Positions 1 through 8,330 of a stretch of 64,000 nt of DNA are shown here, in pieces. The stretch is from Halomonas icarae (GTDB lineage Bacteria > Pseudomonadota > Gammaproteobacteria > Pseudomonadales > Halomonadaceae), in NCBI RefSeq assembly GCF_009901955.1, contig NZ_WUTS01000001.1:124001-188000 (forward strand). The letters are read 5' to 3'. Numbering within the stretch: position 1 is the first letter of the stretch; each line of letters opens with the position of its first letter. The translations under genes and the position numbers were made by a program. The notes under the pieces are model-generated. The model saw only the letters and a program-made list of their open reading frames with translations, made no database searches and was not told the DNA's origin.

Positions 1-342
1 GGCTTCGAGCAGACGTTGGCCATGCGCCGCGCCACCGAAGGGGTGTTCGCCGAAGTCGATGCGGTGCTGTCGCCGACCACGCCGATGATCGCCTTCCCCG
101 CCGAGTGGCCGTCGCCGACCAATGACCCCCAACGTCCCTTCGAGCACATCGTCTACACCGTGCCGTGGAACATGGGCGAGCAGCCGGCGATCTCGCTCAA
201 CGGCGGCTTTAGCCGCGACGGCATGCCGTTGGGTGTGCAGCTGATCGCCGCGCGCTTCAACGATGCGTTGGTGCTGCGCCTGGCGCACGCTCTGGAGCGT
301 TGGGTCGGGCCGGTCACCCAGTGGCCGGCGCCGCCGGCCTGA
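1..342 (+). CDS. Amidase (amidase-signature family), C-terminal fragment cut by window edge
   Basis: The open frame is already running at base 1 and ends at a TGA, so only about 113 C-terminal residues are visible. The visible part has the amidase-signature C-terminal pattern: an 'SPTTP' segment, then 'NMGEQPAISLNGGF' and 'GMPLGVQLIAARF', as in GatA-like amidases and amide hydrolases. The Ser-Ser-Lys catalytic residues would lie upstream, outside the window. It sits 110 bp before a transporter, aldehyde dehydrogenase and hydroxyacid dehydrogenase on the same strand, which suggests the last enzyme of an amide-releasing catabolic set. The substrate cannot be told. Confidence 0.85.
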   Translation, partial: GFEQTLAMRRATEGVFAEVDAVLSPTTPMIAFPAEWPSPTNDPQRPFEHIVYTVPWNMGEQPAISLNGGFSRDGMPLGVQLIAARFNDALVLRLAHALERWVGPVTQWPAPPA

Positions 343-397
343 GGCCGCCGCCGAACTCGGCGGCATTCGACAGGCGCGCTCGGCAACAAGGCCATGG

Positions 398-441
398 CAA
401 GAACAAGAGCACGACAAGAACAAGAGCACGACAAGAACAAG
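398..441. repeat. 17-bp direct repeat before the small membrane protein gene
   Basis: Two full copies of a purine-rich 17-mer (CAAGAACAAGAGCACGA at 398-414 and 415-431) and a 10-base partial copy (432-441) run directly into the GGAG Shine-Dalgarno of the next gene. It looks like a slippage repeat in the leader. Confidence 0.8.
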
Positions 442-452
442 GAGAGAGACCG

Positions 453-686
453 ATGTCGCAACGCTTCGTTCGACCCGCCAGCTGGCGCGGCTGGCTGGTG
501 CTGGCCGGCTTCGTGGCGGTGATTGTCGCCGGCATCTGGCCGGTGATCGGCTGGATCAACCGCCCGACGCTGGTGGCGGGGCTGCCGGCGGTGGCGGCCT
601 GGAGCTATCTGATCATCTTCGCCTGCTGCGCCGTGATGGCGCTGGGCAACCGGCTGGTGGCCGAGGAGGACGGTGACGATGACTAG
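453..686 (+). CDS. Small two-helix membrane protein, SSS-symporter companion (DUF3311/YhdT-like)
   Basis: The 77-residue protein starts at an ATG preceded by GGAGAG. It has two hydrophobic segments (about residues 13-30 and 44-62) separated by a short loop with 'NRPTLVAGLP', and ends in an acidic tail (EEDGDDD). Small proteins of this shape often sit immediately before sodium:solute symporter genes, as yhdT does before panF in E. coli, and are thought to be accessory subunits. Here the 3' end overlaps the symporter start by 8 bp, implying translational coupling. The family name is a resemblance only. Confidence 0.7.
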   Translation: MSQRFVRPASWRGWLVLAGFVAVIVAGIWPVIGWINRPTLVAGLPAVAAWSYLIIFACCAVMALGNRLVAEEDGDDD

Positions 687-2226
687 TTCGCTGCCGCTGA
701 TCATTACCCTCGGCTACGTGGCCATCGCCATGGTGATCGGCCTGCGCGCCCGGGGCGGACGCTCCATGAGCAGCCTGGAGGAGTGGGGCGTGGCCGGGCG
801 CAGCATGGGGCCGGTGACCCTCTACCTGCTGATCGCCGCCGGCAGCGTCAGCGCCTACACCTTCATGGGGGCGCCGGGCTGGGCCTATGCCAAGGGCATT
901 CCGGTGTTCTATGTGGCGATCTATCTGGCCTACCTGGCGCTGGTCGCCTGGTACTTCGGGCCCAAGGTGTGGGCCTTCGGCGAGCGCTTCGGCCATGTGA
1001 CCCAGGCCAGCGCCATCGCCGACCGCTACCAGAGCCCGGCGCTGGGCGCCCTGGCGGCGCTGGTGATGTCGGTGGGCTCGGTGGCCTATGCGGTGCTGCA
1101 GACCATCGGCTCGGCCTATATCCTGTTCGTGATGAGCGGCGGGCGGATCCCGATCTGGGCCGGGGTGATACTGGTGCTGAGCTGCATCGCCGTCTACCTC
1201 TACGCCAGCGGCCAGCGGGCGATCGGCAAGACCAACGCCTTCCAGGGGGTGCTGATGCTGATCGTCGCCTGGTGCATCGGGCTGTGGGCCACCCACAGCG
1301 CCACCGGCAGCTGGAGTTTCGGCGCGGTGTTCGCGCGGCTGCAGCGCGAGCATCCCGAGTTTCTGACCCTGCCCGGCGCGAGCGGCGACATGAGCTTCGC
1401 CTTCTGGACCACCTCGATCCTGGTCTCCATGGTGTCGTTCATGCCGCCGGTCTGGACCCAGTGGATGAGCGCCTCCTCGGCGCGCACCATTCGGCGCAGC
1501 GCCACCTGGCTGCCCACCTACTACCTGGTGATCCTGCCCATGGTGGTGGTGGGCTTTATCGGCATCTTCTCGCTGCCCGAGCTGGCGCGCGCCGACACCG
1601 TGGCCCTGGAGTACGCCATGCAGCATCTGCCGGCGCTGCTGGTGGGCCTGCTGGGCGCCGGTACCCTGGCGGCGTCGATGTCCTCCTGCGAGCCGTTCCT
1701 GCACTCCGTGGCGCTGACCTGCAGTCGCGATGTGCTGCAGCCGGCACTCAAGCTGTCGGACCGTCAGGCCGGCCGACTGGCGCGCTGGCTGCTGTTCCCC
1801 CTGATGGCGCTGGTGGTGGCGCCGCTGGCGATCGCCGAACCGGGCAATCTGGTGATGATCCTGCTGATTGGACTGGGCTTTGCCTCCCAGGTGCTGCCGG
1901 CCTTCGTCGGCATGTTCCTGTGGCCGCGGGCCACCCGGGCCGGGGTGGCGGCCGGCATCCTGGCCGGCTTCGTGATCACCGTTGCCTTCACCACCCTGTG
2001 GCCCCATCCGCTGGGCATCCACGCCGGCTTCTGGGGGCTGCTGGTCAACCTGCCGCTGTTCGTGCTGGTGTCGCGGGTCACCACCCCCACCGAGGCCGCC
2101 GTGGTCGAGCGCTTCTTCCGCATCGCCGCCCCCTGGCGCTACCGCTCGGTGGCGCGCCGTAGTTCATCGCTGACGCCGGCCACCGCCGGTGCCGCCCCCG
2201 TCTCCGCCCGTCGTGAGGAACCCTGA
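679..2226 (+). CDS. Sodium:solute symporter family (SSS) transporter
   Basis: A 515-residue polytopic membrane protein of the SSS family, with about 12-13 hydrophobic segments and the typical early motifs 'LEEWGVAGRSMGP' and 'GSVSAYTFMGAPGWAYAKG'. It should take up an organic solute with Na+. The ATG at 679 is preferred over the GTG at 673 because it lies 9 bases after GAGGAGG. It overlaps the small two-helix gene before it and is followed 2 bp later by the aldehyde dehydrogenase, so the three are probably one transcript. The substrate (a carboxylate, amide or related compound feeding the next enzymes) is not evident. Confidence 0.88.
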   Translation: MTSSLPLIITLGYVAIAMVIGLRARGGRSMSSLEEWGVAGRSMGPVTLYLLIAAGSVSAYTFMGAPGWAYAKGIPVFYVAIYLAYLALVAWYFGPKVWAFGERFGHVTQASAIADRYQSPALGALAALVMSVGSVAYAVLQTIGSAYILFVMSGGRIPIWAGVILVLSCIAVYLYASGQRAIGKTNAFQGVLMLIVAWCIGLWATHSATGSWSFGAVFARLQREHPEFLTLPGASGDMSFAFWTTSILVSMVSFMPPVWTQWMSASSARTIRRSATWLPTYYLVILPMVVVGFIGIFSLPELARADTVALEYAMQHLPALLVGLLGAGTLAASMSSCEPFLHSVALTCSRDVLQPALKLSDRQAGRLARWLLFPLMALVVAPLAIAEPGNLVMILLIGLGFASQVLPAFVGMFLWPRATRAGVAAGILAGFVITVAFTTLWPHPLGIHAGFWGLLVNLPLFVLVSRVTTPTEAAVVERFFRIAAPWRYRSVARRSSSLTPATAGAAPVSARREEP

Positions 2227-2228
2227 GC

Positions 2229-3701
2229 ATGCCATCATCGATTCTGCCCCCGGATACCCTGCCCCCCGTCGCTGCGCTGATCGGCGGGCGCTGGATCGAG
2301 ACGCCCCAGCGGCTGGCCGTCGAGGCGCCGGCCTATGGCACCGAGCTGGGCCATATCGCCCGCTGTCAGCCGGCGGACGTGGACGCCGCGGTGCGTGCCG
2401 CCCGCCGGGCGCTGACCGGAGAGCTGGGAGAGTGGGTCCACTGGACGGCCCGCCGCCGTGGCGAGTGGCTGGCGGCCTTTGCCGCGGCCATCGAGGCCGA
2501 CCAGGCGCGCCTGGCGGCGCTGGAGTGCGCCGACACCGGCAAGCCGTTGAGCCAGGCACGTGGCGATATCGCCGCCTGTGCACGCTACTTCCGCTTCTAC
2601 GCCGGCGGTGCCGACAAGCTGCACGGCGAGACCATCCCCTTCGAGCACGACTTCGCCGTCATGACCCTGCGCGAGCCCTACGGCGTCTGCGCACAGATCA
2701 TTCCCTGGAACTACCCGGCGCAGATCTTCGGCCGCTGCGTGGCCGCGGCGTTGGCCACCGGCAACACGGTGGTGCTCAAGCCCGCCGAGCAGGCCTGTCT
2801 GAGCGTGCTGCGCCTGGCCGAGCTGGCCGTCGAGCAGGGGCTGCCCCCCGGAGTGCTCAATCTGGTGCCGGGGCTGGGCGGCGAGGCGGGGGCGGCCCTG
2901 GCGGCCCACCCGGACATCGACCACCTCTCCTTCACCGGCTCGCCGGAGACCGGCACCCGGGTGGCCCAGGCCGCCGCCGAGCGGCATGTGCCCACCACCA
3001 TGGAGTTGGGTGGCAAGTCCCCCCAGCTGCTGTTCGCGGATGCCGACCTCGACGCGGCGCTGCCCGCGGTGGTGCGCGGCATCGTCCAGAATGCTGGCCA
3101 GACCTGCTCTGCGGGTAGTCGGCTACTGGTGCAGGAGGAGATCGCCGATCAGGTGCTGCGTGAGCTGGCGGCCCGTTTCGAGACGCTGCGCTGCGACGTG
3201 GGCGAGGCAGATGCCGACTGCGGACCGCTGATCAGCGCCGCGCAGAAGGCCCGGCTGGAGGCGCGGTTGGCCGAGGCCGAGTCCAGCGGCGTCCGGGTGC
3301 TGGCCCGAGGACACCTGGCCGATGGGGCACCGGCCCGGGGCCACTTCGTGGTGCCGCAGCTGCTCACCGAGATTCCTGAGGGCCATATGGTGTTGCGCGA
3401 GGAACTGTTCGGCCCGGTGCTGGCGGTGCAGCGTTTCCGTGACGAGGCCGAGGCGCTGCGCCTGGCCAATGCCACCGACTTCGGGCTGTGCGCCGGGGTC
3501 TGGACTCGTGACGGCGGGCGTCAGCTGCGCCTGGCGCGGGGCATCCGCAGCGGCCAGGTATTCGTCAACAACTACGGTGCGGCCGGCGGCGTCGAGCTGC
3601 CGTTCGGCGGGGTGGGGCGCTCGGGGCACGGGCGCGAGAAGGGCTTCGAGGGGTTGCGCAGCTACACCCGGCTCAAGACCGTCGCCCTGCGCCACGGCTG
3701 A
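2229..3701 (+). CDS. NAD(P)-dependent aldehyde dehydrogenase
   Basis: A 490-residue ALDH-superfamily enzyme that oxidises an aldehyde to a carboxylate. Visible motifs are 'IPWNYP' in the cofactor region, 'FTGSPETG', the general-base segment 'MELGGKSP' with Glu259, and the nucleophile segment 'NAGQTCSAG' with Cys293. It most resembles the betaine-aldehyde/aminoaldehyde branch, but the window has a better BetB candidate in the bet operon, so this one is presumably a catabolic paralogue for an amide- or amine-derived aldehyde. It starts 2 bp after the symporter stop and is followed 30 bp later by a beta-hydroxyacid dehydrogenase. Confidence 0.9.
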   Translation: MPSSILPPDTLPPVAALIGGRWIETPQRLAVEAPAYGTELGHIARCQPADVDAAVRAARRALTGELGEWVHWTARRRGEWLAAFAAAIEADQARLAALECADTGKPLSQARGDIAACARYFRFYAGGADKLHGETIPFEHDFAVMTLREPYGVCAQIIPWNYPAQIFGRCVAAALATGNTVVLKPAEQACLSVLRLAELAVEQGLPPGVLNLVPGLGGEAGAALAAHPDIDHLSFTGSPETGTRVAQAAAERHVPTTMELGGKSPQLLFADADLDAALPAVVRGIVQNAGQTCSAGSRLLVQEEIADQVLRELAARFETLRCDVGEADADCGPLISAAQKARLEARLAEAESSGVRVLARGHLADGAPARGHFVVPQLLTEIPEGHMVLREELFGPVLAVQRFRDEAEALRLANATDFGLCAGVWTRDGGRQLRLARGIRSGQVFVNNYGAAGGVELPFGGVGRSGHGREKGFEGLRSYTRLKTVALRHG

Positions 3702-3731
3702 ACGTCGCTAACCATCAGCAAGGAGAGAACG

Positions 3732-4670
3732 ATGACGCAGATCCGGCGAGTGGGCCTGGTGGGTGCCGGCCTGATGGGCCACGGCATCGCCCGCAACATC
3801 CTCAAGGCGGGCTATCCGCTGACCCTGCTCGATCATCCCGGTAACCAGCCGGTGGCCGACCTGCAGGCTGCCGGGGCCCAGGTGGTGGCCAGCGGGCGTG
3901 AGGTGGCCGCGGTCAGCGATGTGGTGCTGCTGTGTGTGACCGGCTCGCCCCAGGTCGAGGCGGTGCTGTTCGAACCCGAAGGCGTGTTATCCGGGCTGGC
4001 CGAGGGCGGGGTGGTGATCGACTGCTCCACGGCGCTACCCGGCTCGACCACGGCGGTGGCGCGGCGCGTGGCCGAGGCCGGCGGTCGTTTCATGGATGCC
4101 GCCATGACCCGCACCCCCCGCGAGGCGGAAGCGGGGCGGCTCAATCTGATCGTGGGGGCACCGGTATCGTTGTTCAGCGCCATGCGCCCGCTGCTGGTCA
4201 GCTTCGCCGAGACCATCACCCATGCCGGCGAGGTAGGCGCGGGGCACACCCTCAAGCTACTGCACAACTACGTGTCGCTGGGTTTCTCGGCGGTGTTGCT
4301 GGAGGCGGCGGCGGCCTCGCGCCGGGCCGGCATCGATGATGCCGCGCTGCTCGAGGTGCTGGGTAGCGGCGGTGGCGCCGGCGTGGTGCTGGAGCGGCTA
4401 CGGCCCTATATCGAGGCCAGCGACCCGGCGGGCTTTCGCTTCAGCGTGGCCAATGCCAGCAAGGATCTCGAATACTACTGTCGAATGGCCGACGAGCTGG
4501 CGGCGCAGGACGACGTGGCTCGGTCGGTGGCGGCACTCTACCGTAATGGCTCGGCGCCGGAGCGGTTGGTGCCCGAGCTGCTCGAGGTGCTGGCCCAGGA
4601 AACCGAGCATGCTACGCTGCTCGATAACCACATCCCGGTGAGCCACCAGGGCGCGGTGAAGGGAGCGTAA
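3732..4670 (+). CDS. NAD-binding beta-hydroxyacid dehydrogenase (3-hydroxyisobutyrate dehydrogenase type)
   Basis: A 312-residue enzyme with the N-terminal Rossmann motif 'GLVGAGLMGHGIA', the substrate-binding 'DCSTALPGSTTAV' region, a 'DAAMTRTPREAEAG' segment, and the catalytic-lysine helix 'HTLKLLHNY' with Lys175. It should oxidise a beta-hydroxyacid or reduce the matching semialdehyde. Its AAGGAGAG ribosome-binding site lies 6 bases before the ATG. It closes the amidase-transporter-ALDH cluster; together they look like uptake and stepwise oxidation of one carbon or nitrogen source. The exact substrate (hydroxyisobutyrate, tartronate or other) cannot be assigned from sequence alone. Confidence 0.9.
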   Translation: MTQIRRVGLVGAGLMGHGIARNILKAGYPLTLLDHPGNQPVADLQAAGAQVVASGREVAAVSDVVLLCVTGSPQVEAVLFEPEGVLSGLAEGGVVIDCSTALPGSTTAVARRVAEAGGRFMDAAMTRTPREAEAGRLNLIVGAPVSLFSAMRPLLVSFAETITHAGEVGAGHTLKLLHNYVSLGFSAVLLEAAAASRRAGIDDAALLEVLGSGGGAGVVLERLRPYIEASDPAGFRFSVANASKDLEYYCRMADELAAQDDVARSVAALYRNGSAPERLVPELLEVLAQETEHATLLDNHIPVSHQGAVKGA

Positions 4671-4768
4671 GACGCTCGCAGGAGCAAGAGAAGACCGCTT
4701 GAGAAGGCGGCGAGAGCGCGAGGCGAGTTGTAACGAGGAGGGGGAGGAGAGAGGGAGGAGAGGACGGC

Positions 4769-5311
4769 ATGGTGTCATCGGATGAGGTGCTGACATTCTG
4801 GTTTGATGAGCTCAAGCCGGTCCAGTGGTTCCGCAAGGATCCACGCCTGGATGCCGAGATCGCCAGACGCTTCGGTGCCTGTCTGGCCGCGGCCTGTCGT
4901 GGCGAGCTGTGGCGCTGGCGAGAGACGCCGGCGGGTCGACTTGGCGAGATCATCGTGCTCGATCAGTTCTCTCGCAACATCCATCGTGATACAGCGGCGG
5001 CCTTCGCCGCCGATCCCGTCGCGCTGGTGCTGGCCCAGGAAGCGGTGGCCGCCGGCGCCGATGCCGAGCTGACACCGGCGCGACGCGCCTTCCTGTATAT
5101 GCCCTTCATGCATAGCGAGTCGGCCATGATCCACGAGCAGGCACTGCGCCTGTTTGATCAGCCGGGTCTCGAGAGGCACCTGGACGTCGAGCGCCGCCAT
5201 CGCGAGATCATTCTGCGCTTCGGGCGTTATCCTCACCGCAATGCCACCCTGGGACGAGACTCTACCCATGAGGAGCGAAAGTTTCTGACAAGCCCCGGCT
5301 CCAGCTTCTAA
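4769..5311 (+). CDS. DUF924 family protein
   Basis: A 180-residue protein with the DUF924 hallmarks: 'VLTFWFDELKPVQWF' at the N-terminus, 'GEIIVLDQFSRNIHRDTAAAFAADP', 'FLYMPFMHSE' and C-terminal 'LRFGRYPHRNATLGRDST'. Family members are soluble, alpha-helical, TPR-like proteins without an established function. The ATG follows a long purine stretch (GGAGGAGAGGA). It stands alone, about 100 bp after the dehydrogenase. Confidence 0.9.
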   Translation: MVSSDEVLTFWFDELKPVQWFRKDPRLDAEIARRFGACLAAACRGELWRWRETPAGRLGEIIVLDQFSRNIHRDTAAAFAADPVALVLAQEAVAAGADAELTPARRAFLYMPFMHSESAMIHEQALRLFDQPGLERHLDVERRHREIILRFGRYPHRNATLGRDSTHEERKFLTSPGSSF

Positions 5312-5390
5312 CGCGGGTTATCGCCTGATACTGTCTAGTCGTCATTCACGATTTACCCCTATATCCCCATAGTCAGGAACAGGAGGCGCC

Positions 5391-5636
5391 ATGGGAGTCA
5401 TTGCCTGGTTGATTATCGGCGGTCTGGCCGGCTGGATCGCCGGCCATATCATGCGGGGAGGAGGCTTCGGCCTTCTCGGGAATATTGGCGTCGGTGTGGT
5501 CGGTGCGGTGATCGGCGGTTTTATCTTCAAGCAGATCCTCGGCATGGGCACCGGCGGATTTCTGGGGTCGCTGTTCAGTGCCGTGGTCGGCGCATTGATC
5601 CTGCTATGGATCATCAGCAAGGTGAAGAGGGGGTAG
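5391..5636 (+). CDS. GlsB/YeaQ/YmgE-type stress-response membrane protein
   Basis: An 81-residue protein made almost entirely of glycine-rich transmembrane helices. It begins 'MGVIAWLIIGGLAGWIAG' and contains 'GLLGNIGVGVVGAVIGGFIF', the signature of the transglycosylase-associated (YmgE/YeaQ) family. These inner-membrane proteins are typically induced by osmotic, acid or stationary-phase stress, and their biochemical role is unknown. It has its own AGGAGG ribosome-binding site and is followed by a strong hairpin shared with the convergent gene. Confidence 0.9.
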   Translation: MGVIAWLIIGGLAGWIAGHIMRGGGFGLLGNIGVGVVGAVIGGFIFKQILGMGTGGFLGSLFSAVVGALILLWIISKVKRG

Positions 5637-5656
5637 CCTGCTTGAGGTTACCCGAT

Positions 5657-5688
5657 GACCATGGGCCGCCTCTGTGCGGCCCGTGGTC
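5657..5688. terminator. Hairpin between convergent genes
   Basis: A 13-bp stem with one G-T pair (5657-5669 with 5676-5688) and a 6-base loop lies between the convergent YmgE-type gene and the phosphodiesterase gene. There is no strong T-run on either side, so it is a probable bidirectional terminator. Confidence 0.6.
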
Positions 5689-5702
5689 GTTGAGGGAGCG
5701 GG

Positions 5703-6452
5703 TCAGGACAGGTGATCGATAAAGCGATCAGGAACATCGCTGATCGCCGCATCGACACCCCATTGCCACTGATGAGTGAAGGCGGTCGGGTCGTTGGGGG
5801 TATAGCAGAGCAGGGCGTAGCCATCCCCCTTGACCGCCTCGGCCCCCCGACGGTTCAGCCGGCGCCAGTCGGCATGGATGCTGTAGGCCTCGAGCCCGGC
5901 GCAGCGCTTCTGCCAGCCGCGACCGACGCCTTCGAAGAGGACACCCAGCGCCAGCCGCGAAGCCGGCGCCAGCCGGCGCGCTTGGCTCAGGGCCTGGTCA
6001 TTGAAGGAGGAGACGATCAGCCGTTCCGGGGGCAGGGCCTCGAGGGTGGCCGGAAGCGACGCCTTGACCAGCGCTTCGGCATTGCGCCCACGGTTGACCT
6101 TGAGCTCCAGGTTGAGGCCCATTCCAAGCTCGTCGATCAGTGTCAGCATCTCGTCCAGGGTGGCGATACGCTCGCCACGGAAGGCATCGGAGAACCAGCC
6201 CCCCACGTCGAGCCGCCGAGCGGCGGGCAGGTCAAGATCGGCAAGCCTGCCGCGGGCATCGGAGCAGCGCCGGATCCCGGCGTCATGCCAGATCACCGGG
6301 GTGCCATCGCCCAGCAACTGAACGTCAAGCTCGACCCAGCTACAGCCGGCGTTATGGGCGGCGCGCACGGCGACTAGCGTATTCTCGGGGGCTCGAGAAG
6401 AGAGGCCGCGGTGGGCTATCAGGCGGGGAAGTGAGATATCGGGGTGGAGCAT
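5703..6452 (-). CDS. Glycerophosphodiester phosphodiesterase (GDPD, cytoplasmic UgpQ type)
   Basis: A 249-residue protein starting 'PRLIAHRGLSSRAPENT', the GDPD metal and catalytic motif with the His-Arg pair. It continues with 'VELDVQLLGDGTPVIWHDAG' (second catalytic His and Glu/Asp metal ligands) and 'LNLELKVN' (third metal-ligand strand). It hydrolyses glycerophosphodiesters to glycerol-3-phosphate and an alcohol such as choline. There is no signal peptide, so it is cytoplasmic like UgpQ. Choline released here could feed the bet locus further on, but that link is inference. Confidence 0.9.
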   Translation of the reverse strand: MLHPDISLPRLIAHRGLSSRAPENTLVAVRAAHNAGCSWVELDVQLLGDGTPVIWHDAGIRRCSDARGRLADLDLPAARRLDVGGWFSDAFRGERIATLDEMLTLIDELGMGLNLELKVNRGRNAEALVKASLPATLEALPPERLIVSSFNDQALSQARRLAPASRLALGVLFEGVGRGWQKRCAGLEAYSIHADWRRLNRRGAEAVKGDGYALLCYTPNDPTAFTHQWQWGVDAAISDVPDRFIDHLS

Positions 6453-6526
6453 CAGCCATCGTCCTGGTCAGCGAAGCGCCGTCACCGGCGGTGAAATAGC
6501 CGCCCTAGCGTATCGTCATCCTCCTG

Positions 6527-6604
6527 TTCTGGATATATGGTCTGGATAGGGTTTGGTCTGGATAGGGTTTGGTCTGGATAGGATCTGGTCGGGATATGGT
6601 AGGC
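6527..6604. repeat. 16-bp tandem repeat in a leader region
   Basis: About five tandem, partly diverged copies of a 16-mer (TCTGGATAGGGTTTGG). The best are 6541-6556, 6557-6572 and 6573-6588, with degenerate copies on each side. They lie between the divergent phosphodiesterase gene and the next hypothetical gene, 70 bp before the start codon. Confidence 0.8.
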
Positions 6605-6670
6605 TGCGCCACTTTCGATGCAGCCAGATTCGATGCAGCCAGAGCGCCGCCGCCGGTGCAGGAGAGTGAG

Positions 6671-7243
6671 ATGAGAGTCGTGAATATCAACAACCCCCAC
6701 CAGCGCGAGGCGTGCCTGGCCCGGCTCTGCGCCGAGGCCTATGGCCATGAGGCTGGCCTTCGCCCCCTGGCCACCTTTGCCGGCACCCTGGCGGTGCTGG
6801 TCGAACAGGAGGCGGCCAGGGTGCTGGCGCTGGTGGATGATCAGGCGCGCCCCGTCGCGCTGGCCCTGCTGGTACTTGACGAGCATGGCAGCAGCATGAC
6901 CGTCATGCTGCTGGCTGAGCTCGACGAGCAAAGCGTGGCGCGACCTGCCGAACGACTGGTCGCCGAGCTGGCGCTCAAGGCGCCCCTGCGCGTCGATACC
7001 CAGGACGATGCGCAGAAGAGACGCTTCAGCGAAGCAGGGGTCTCACGCTGGCTGGAAGGCAGGGCCGGTGTGCATATCGGCCTGGGCCCTAAGCACCCGG
7101 CTGCTTCGCTGGAGGACCTGCCGCAGGCGCTGACCTTTGACGAGGCGGCGGTGATCCAGTCCTTCAAGCAGGACCGTCAACAGTTCGATGACTACAAGGC
7201 GCGCTTTATCCGCGGCCTGGAAGCCTTTCCCGCCACCCTTTGA
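6671..7243 (+). CDS. Hypothetical protein
   Basis: A 190-residue soluble protein starting 'MRVVNINNPHQREACLARL' after a GGAGAG ribosome-binding site. I do not recognise the family. A central region reads like alternating strands and helices ('RVLALVDDQARPVALALLVLD', then 'SMTVMLLAE'), vaguely like an acetyltransferase-type fold, but no acetyl-CoA-binding motif is visible. The C-terminal third is charged and helical. No membrane segment or signal peptide is seen. It precedes the quinone oxidoreductase on the same strand by about 80 bp. Confidence 0.6.
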   Translation: MRVVNINNPHQREACLARLCAEAYGHEAGLRPLATFAGTLAVLVEQEAARVLALVDDQARPVALALLVLDEHGSSMTVMLLAELDEQSVARPAERLVAELALKAPLRVDTQDDAQKRRFSEAGVSRWLEGRAGVHIGLGPKHPAASLEDLPQALTFDEAAVIQSFKQDRQQFDDYKARFIRGLEAFPATL

Positions 7244-7322
7244 AGGGGCACGACTTGACCGCAGGAGGCCTTGGCGCTTGACTGGTGGGTTCATCCAGTA
7301 GCCAGCAAAGGAAAACAGCGAC

Positions 7323-8300
7323 ATGGCCAAGCGTATCCAGTTGTCTCGTACCGGCGGCTCCGAGGTCCTCGAGCTTGTCGACGTCGCCCCGGCGGACCCC
7401 GGTCCCGGCGAGGTAAGGGTCGCCAACCGGGCCGTCGGCCTGAACTTCATCGACATCTACTTCCGTACCGGCCTCTATCCGGCACCCGCGCTACCCACCG
7501 GCCTCGGCACCGAGGCGGCCGGGGTGGTTGACGCGGTGGGCGAGGGCGTGACGCACCTTCGGGAGGGCGATCGCGTCGCCTACGCTCAGGGCCCCCTGGG
7601 CGCCTATGCCGAGCTGCATACCCTGCCTGCCGACAAGGTGGTGGTGTTGCCCGAGGGCGTCGACTTCGAAACCGCCGCGGCCAGCATGCTGAAGGGGCTG
7701 ACCGTGCAGTACCTGATGCGTCAGACCCACCGCCTCGAGGCCGGTGAGACCGTGCTCTGGCACGCCGCCGCCGGCGGGGTGGGCTCCATCGCCTGTCAGT
7801 GGGCGAAGGCGCTGGGGGTGAAGCTGATCGGCACGGTGAGCTCGCCGGAGAAGGCGGCGCTTGCCGAGCGGAATGGTGCCTGGGCGACCATCGACTACAC
7901 CCGGGAGAACGTGGTTGAGCGGGTGCGCGAACTCACCAATGGCGCCATGTGTGATGTGGTCTACGACTCGGTGGGCAAGGACACCTGGGAGACATCGCTG
8001 GACTGCCTCAAGCCGCGCTCGCTGATGGTCAGCTTCGGCAACGCTTCGGGGGCAGTGGAGGGCGTCAATCTTGGCATCCTCAACCAGAAGGGGTCGCTCT
8101 TCACCACGCGTCCAAGTCTCAACGGCTACGCCGATACCCGCGAGCGTCTGGAGATGATGGCCGCCGAGCTGTTCGAGATGCTCAAGAGCGACAAGGTCAG
8201 GGTCGATATCGCCCAGCGCTACCCGCTGGCCGAGGCTGGCAAGGCCCAGGACGCCCTGCAGGGGCGCCAGACCACCGGTTCCACCATCCTGATTCCCTGA
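7323..8300 (+). CDS. qor: NADPH:quinone reductase (zeta-crystallin type)
   Basis: A 325-residue MDR-family enzyme close in length to E. coli Qor (327). It has the N-terminal GroES-like part ('VGLNFIDIYFRTGLYPAPALPTG'), the cofactor motif 'HAAAGGVGSIACQWAKALG', and 'YDSVGKDTWETSLDCLKPR' after it. It has none of the zinc-ligand cysteines of alcohol dehydrogenases. It should reduce quinones with NADPH by one electron at a time. It is convergent with the RpiR regulator gene, 30 bp apart, with no obvious terminator between them. Confidence 0.9.
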   Translation: MAKRIQLSRTGGSEVLELVDVAPADPGPGEVRVANRAVGLNFIDIYFRTGLYPAPALPTGLGTEAAGVVDAVGEGVTHLREGDRVAYAQGPLGAYAELHTLPADKVVVLPEGVDFETAAASMLKGLTVQYLMRQTHRLEAGETVLWHAAAGGVGSIACQWAKALGVKLIGTVSSPEKAALAERNGAWATIDYTRENVVERVRELTNGAMCDVVYDSVGKDTWETSLDCLKPRSLMVSFGNASGAVEGVNLGILNQKGSLFTTRPSLNGYADTRERLEMMAAELFEMLKSDKVRVDIAQRYPLAEAGKAQDALQGRQTTGSTILIP

Positions 8301-8330
8301 ACGGCTTCCTGCCTAAGGCGCGAGCTGCAC

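Noticed and set aside
613..2022. 469-residue minus-strand open frame opposite the SSS symporter
   Set aside because: Low-complexity His/Gln/Gly-rich shadow frame; the plus strand encodes a convincing membrane transporter.
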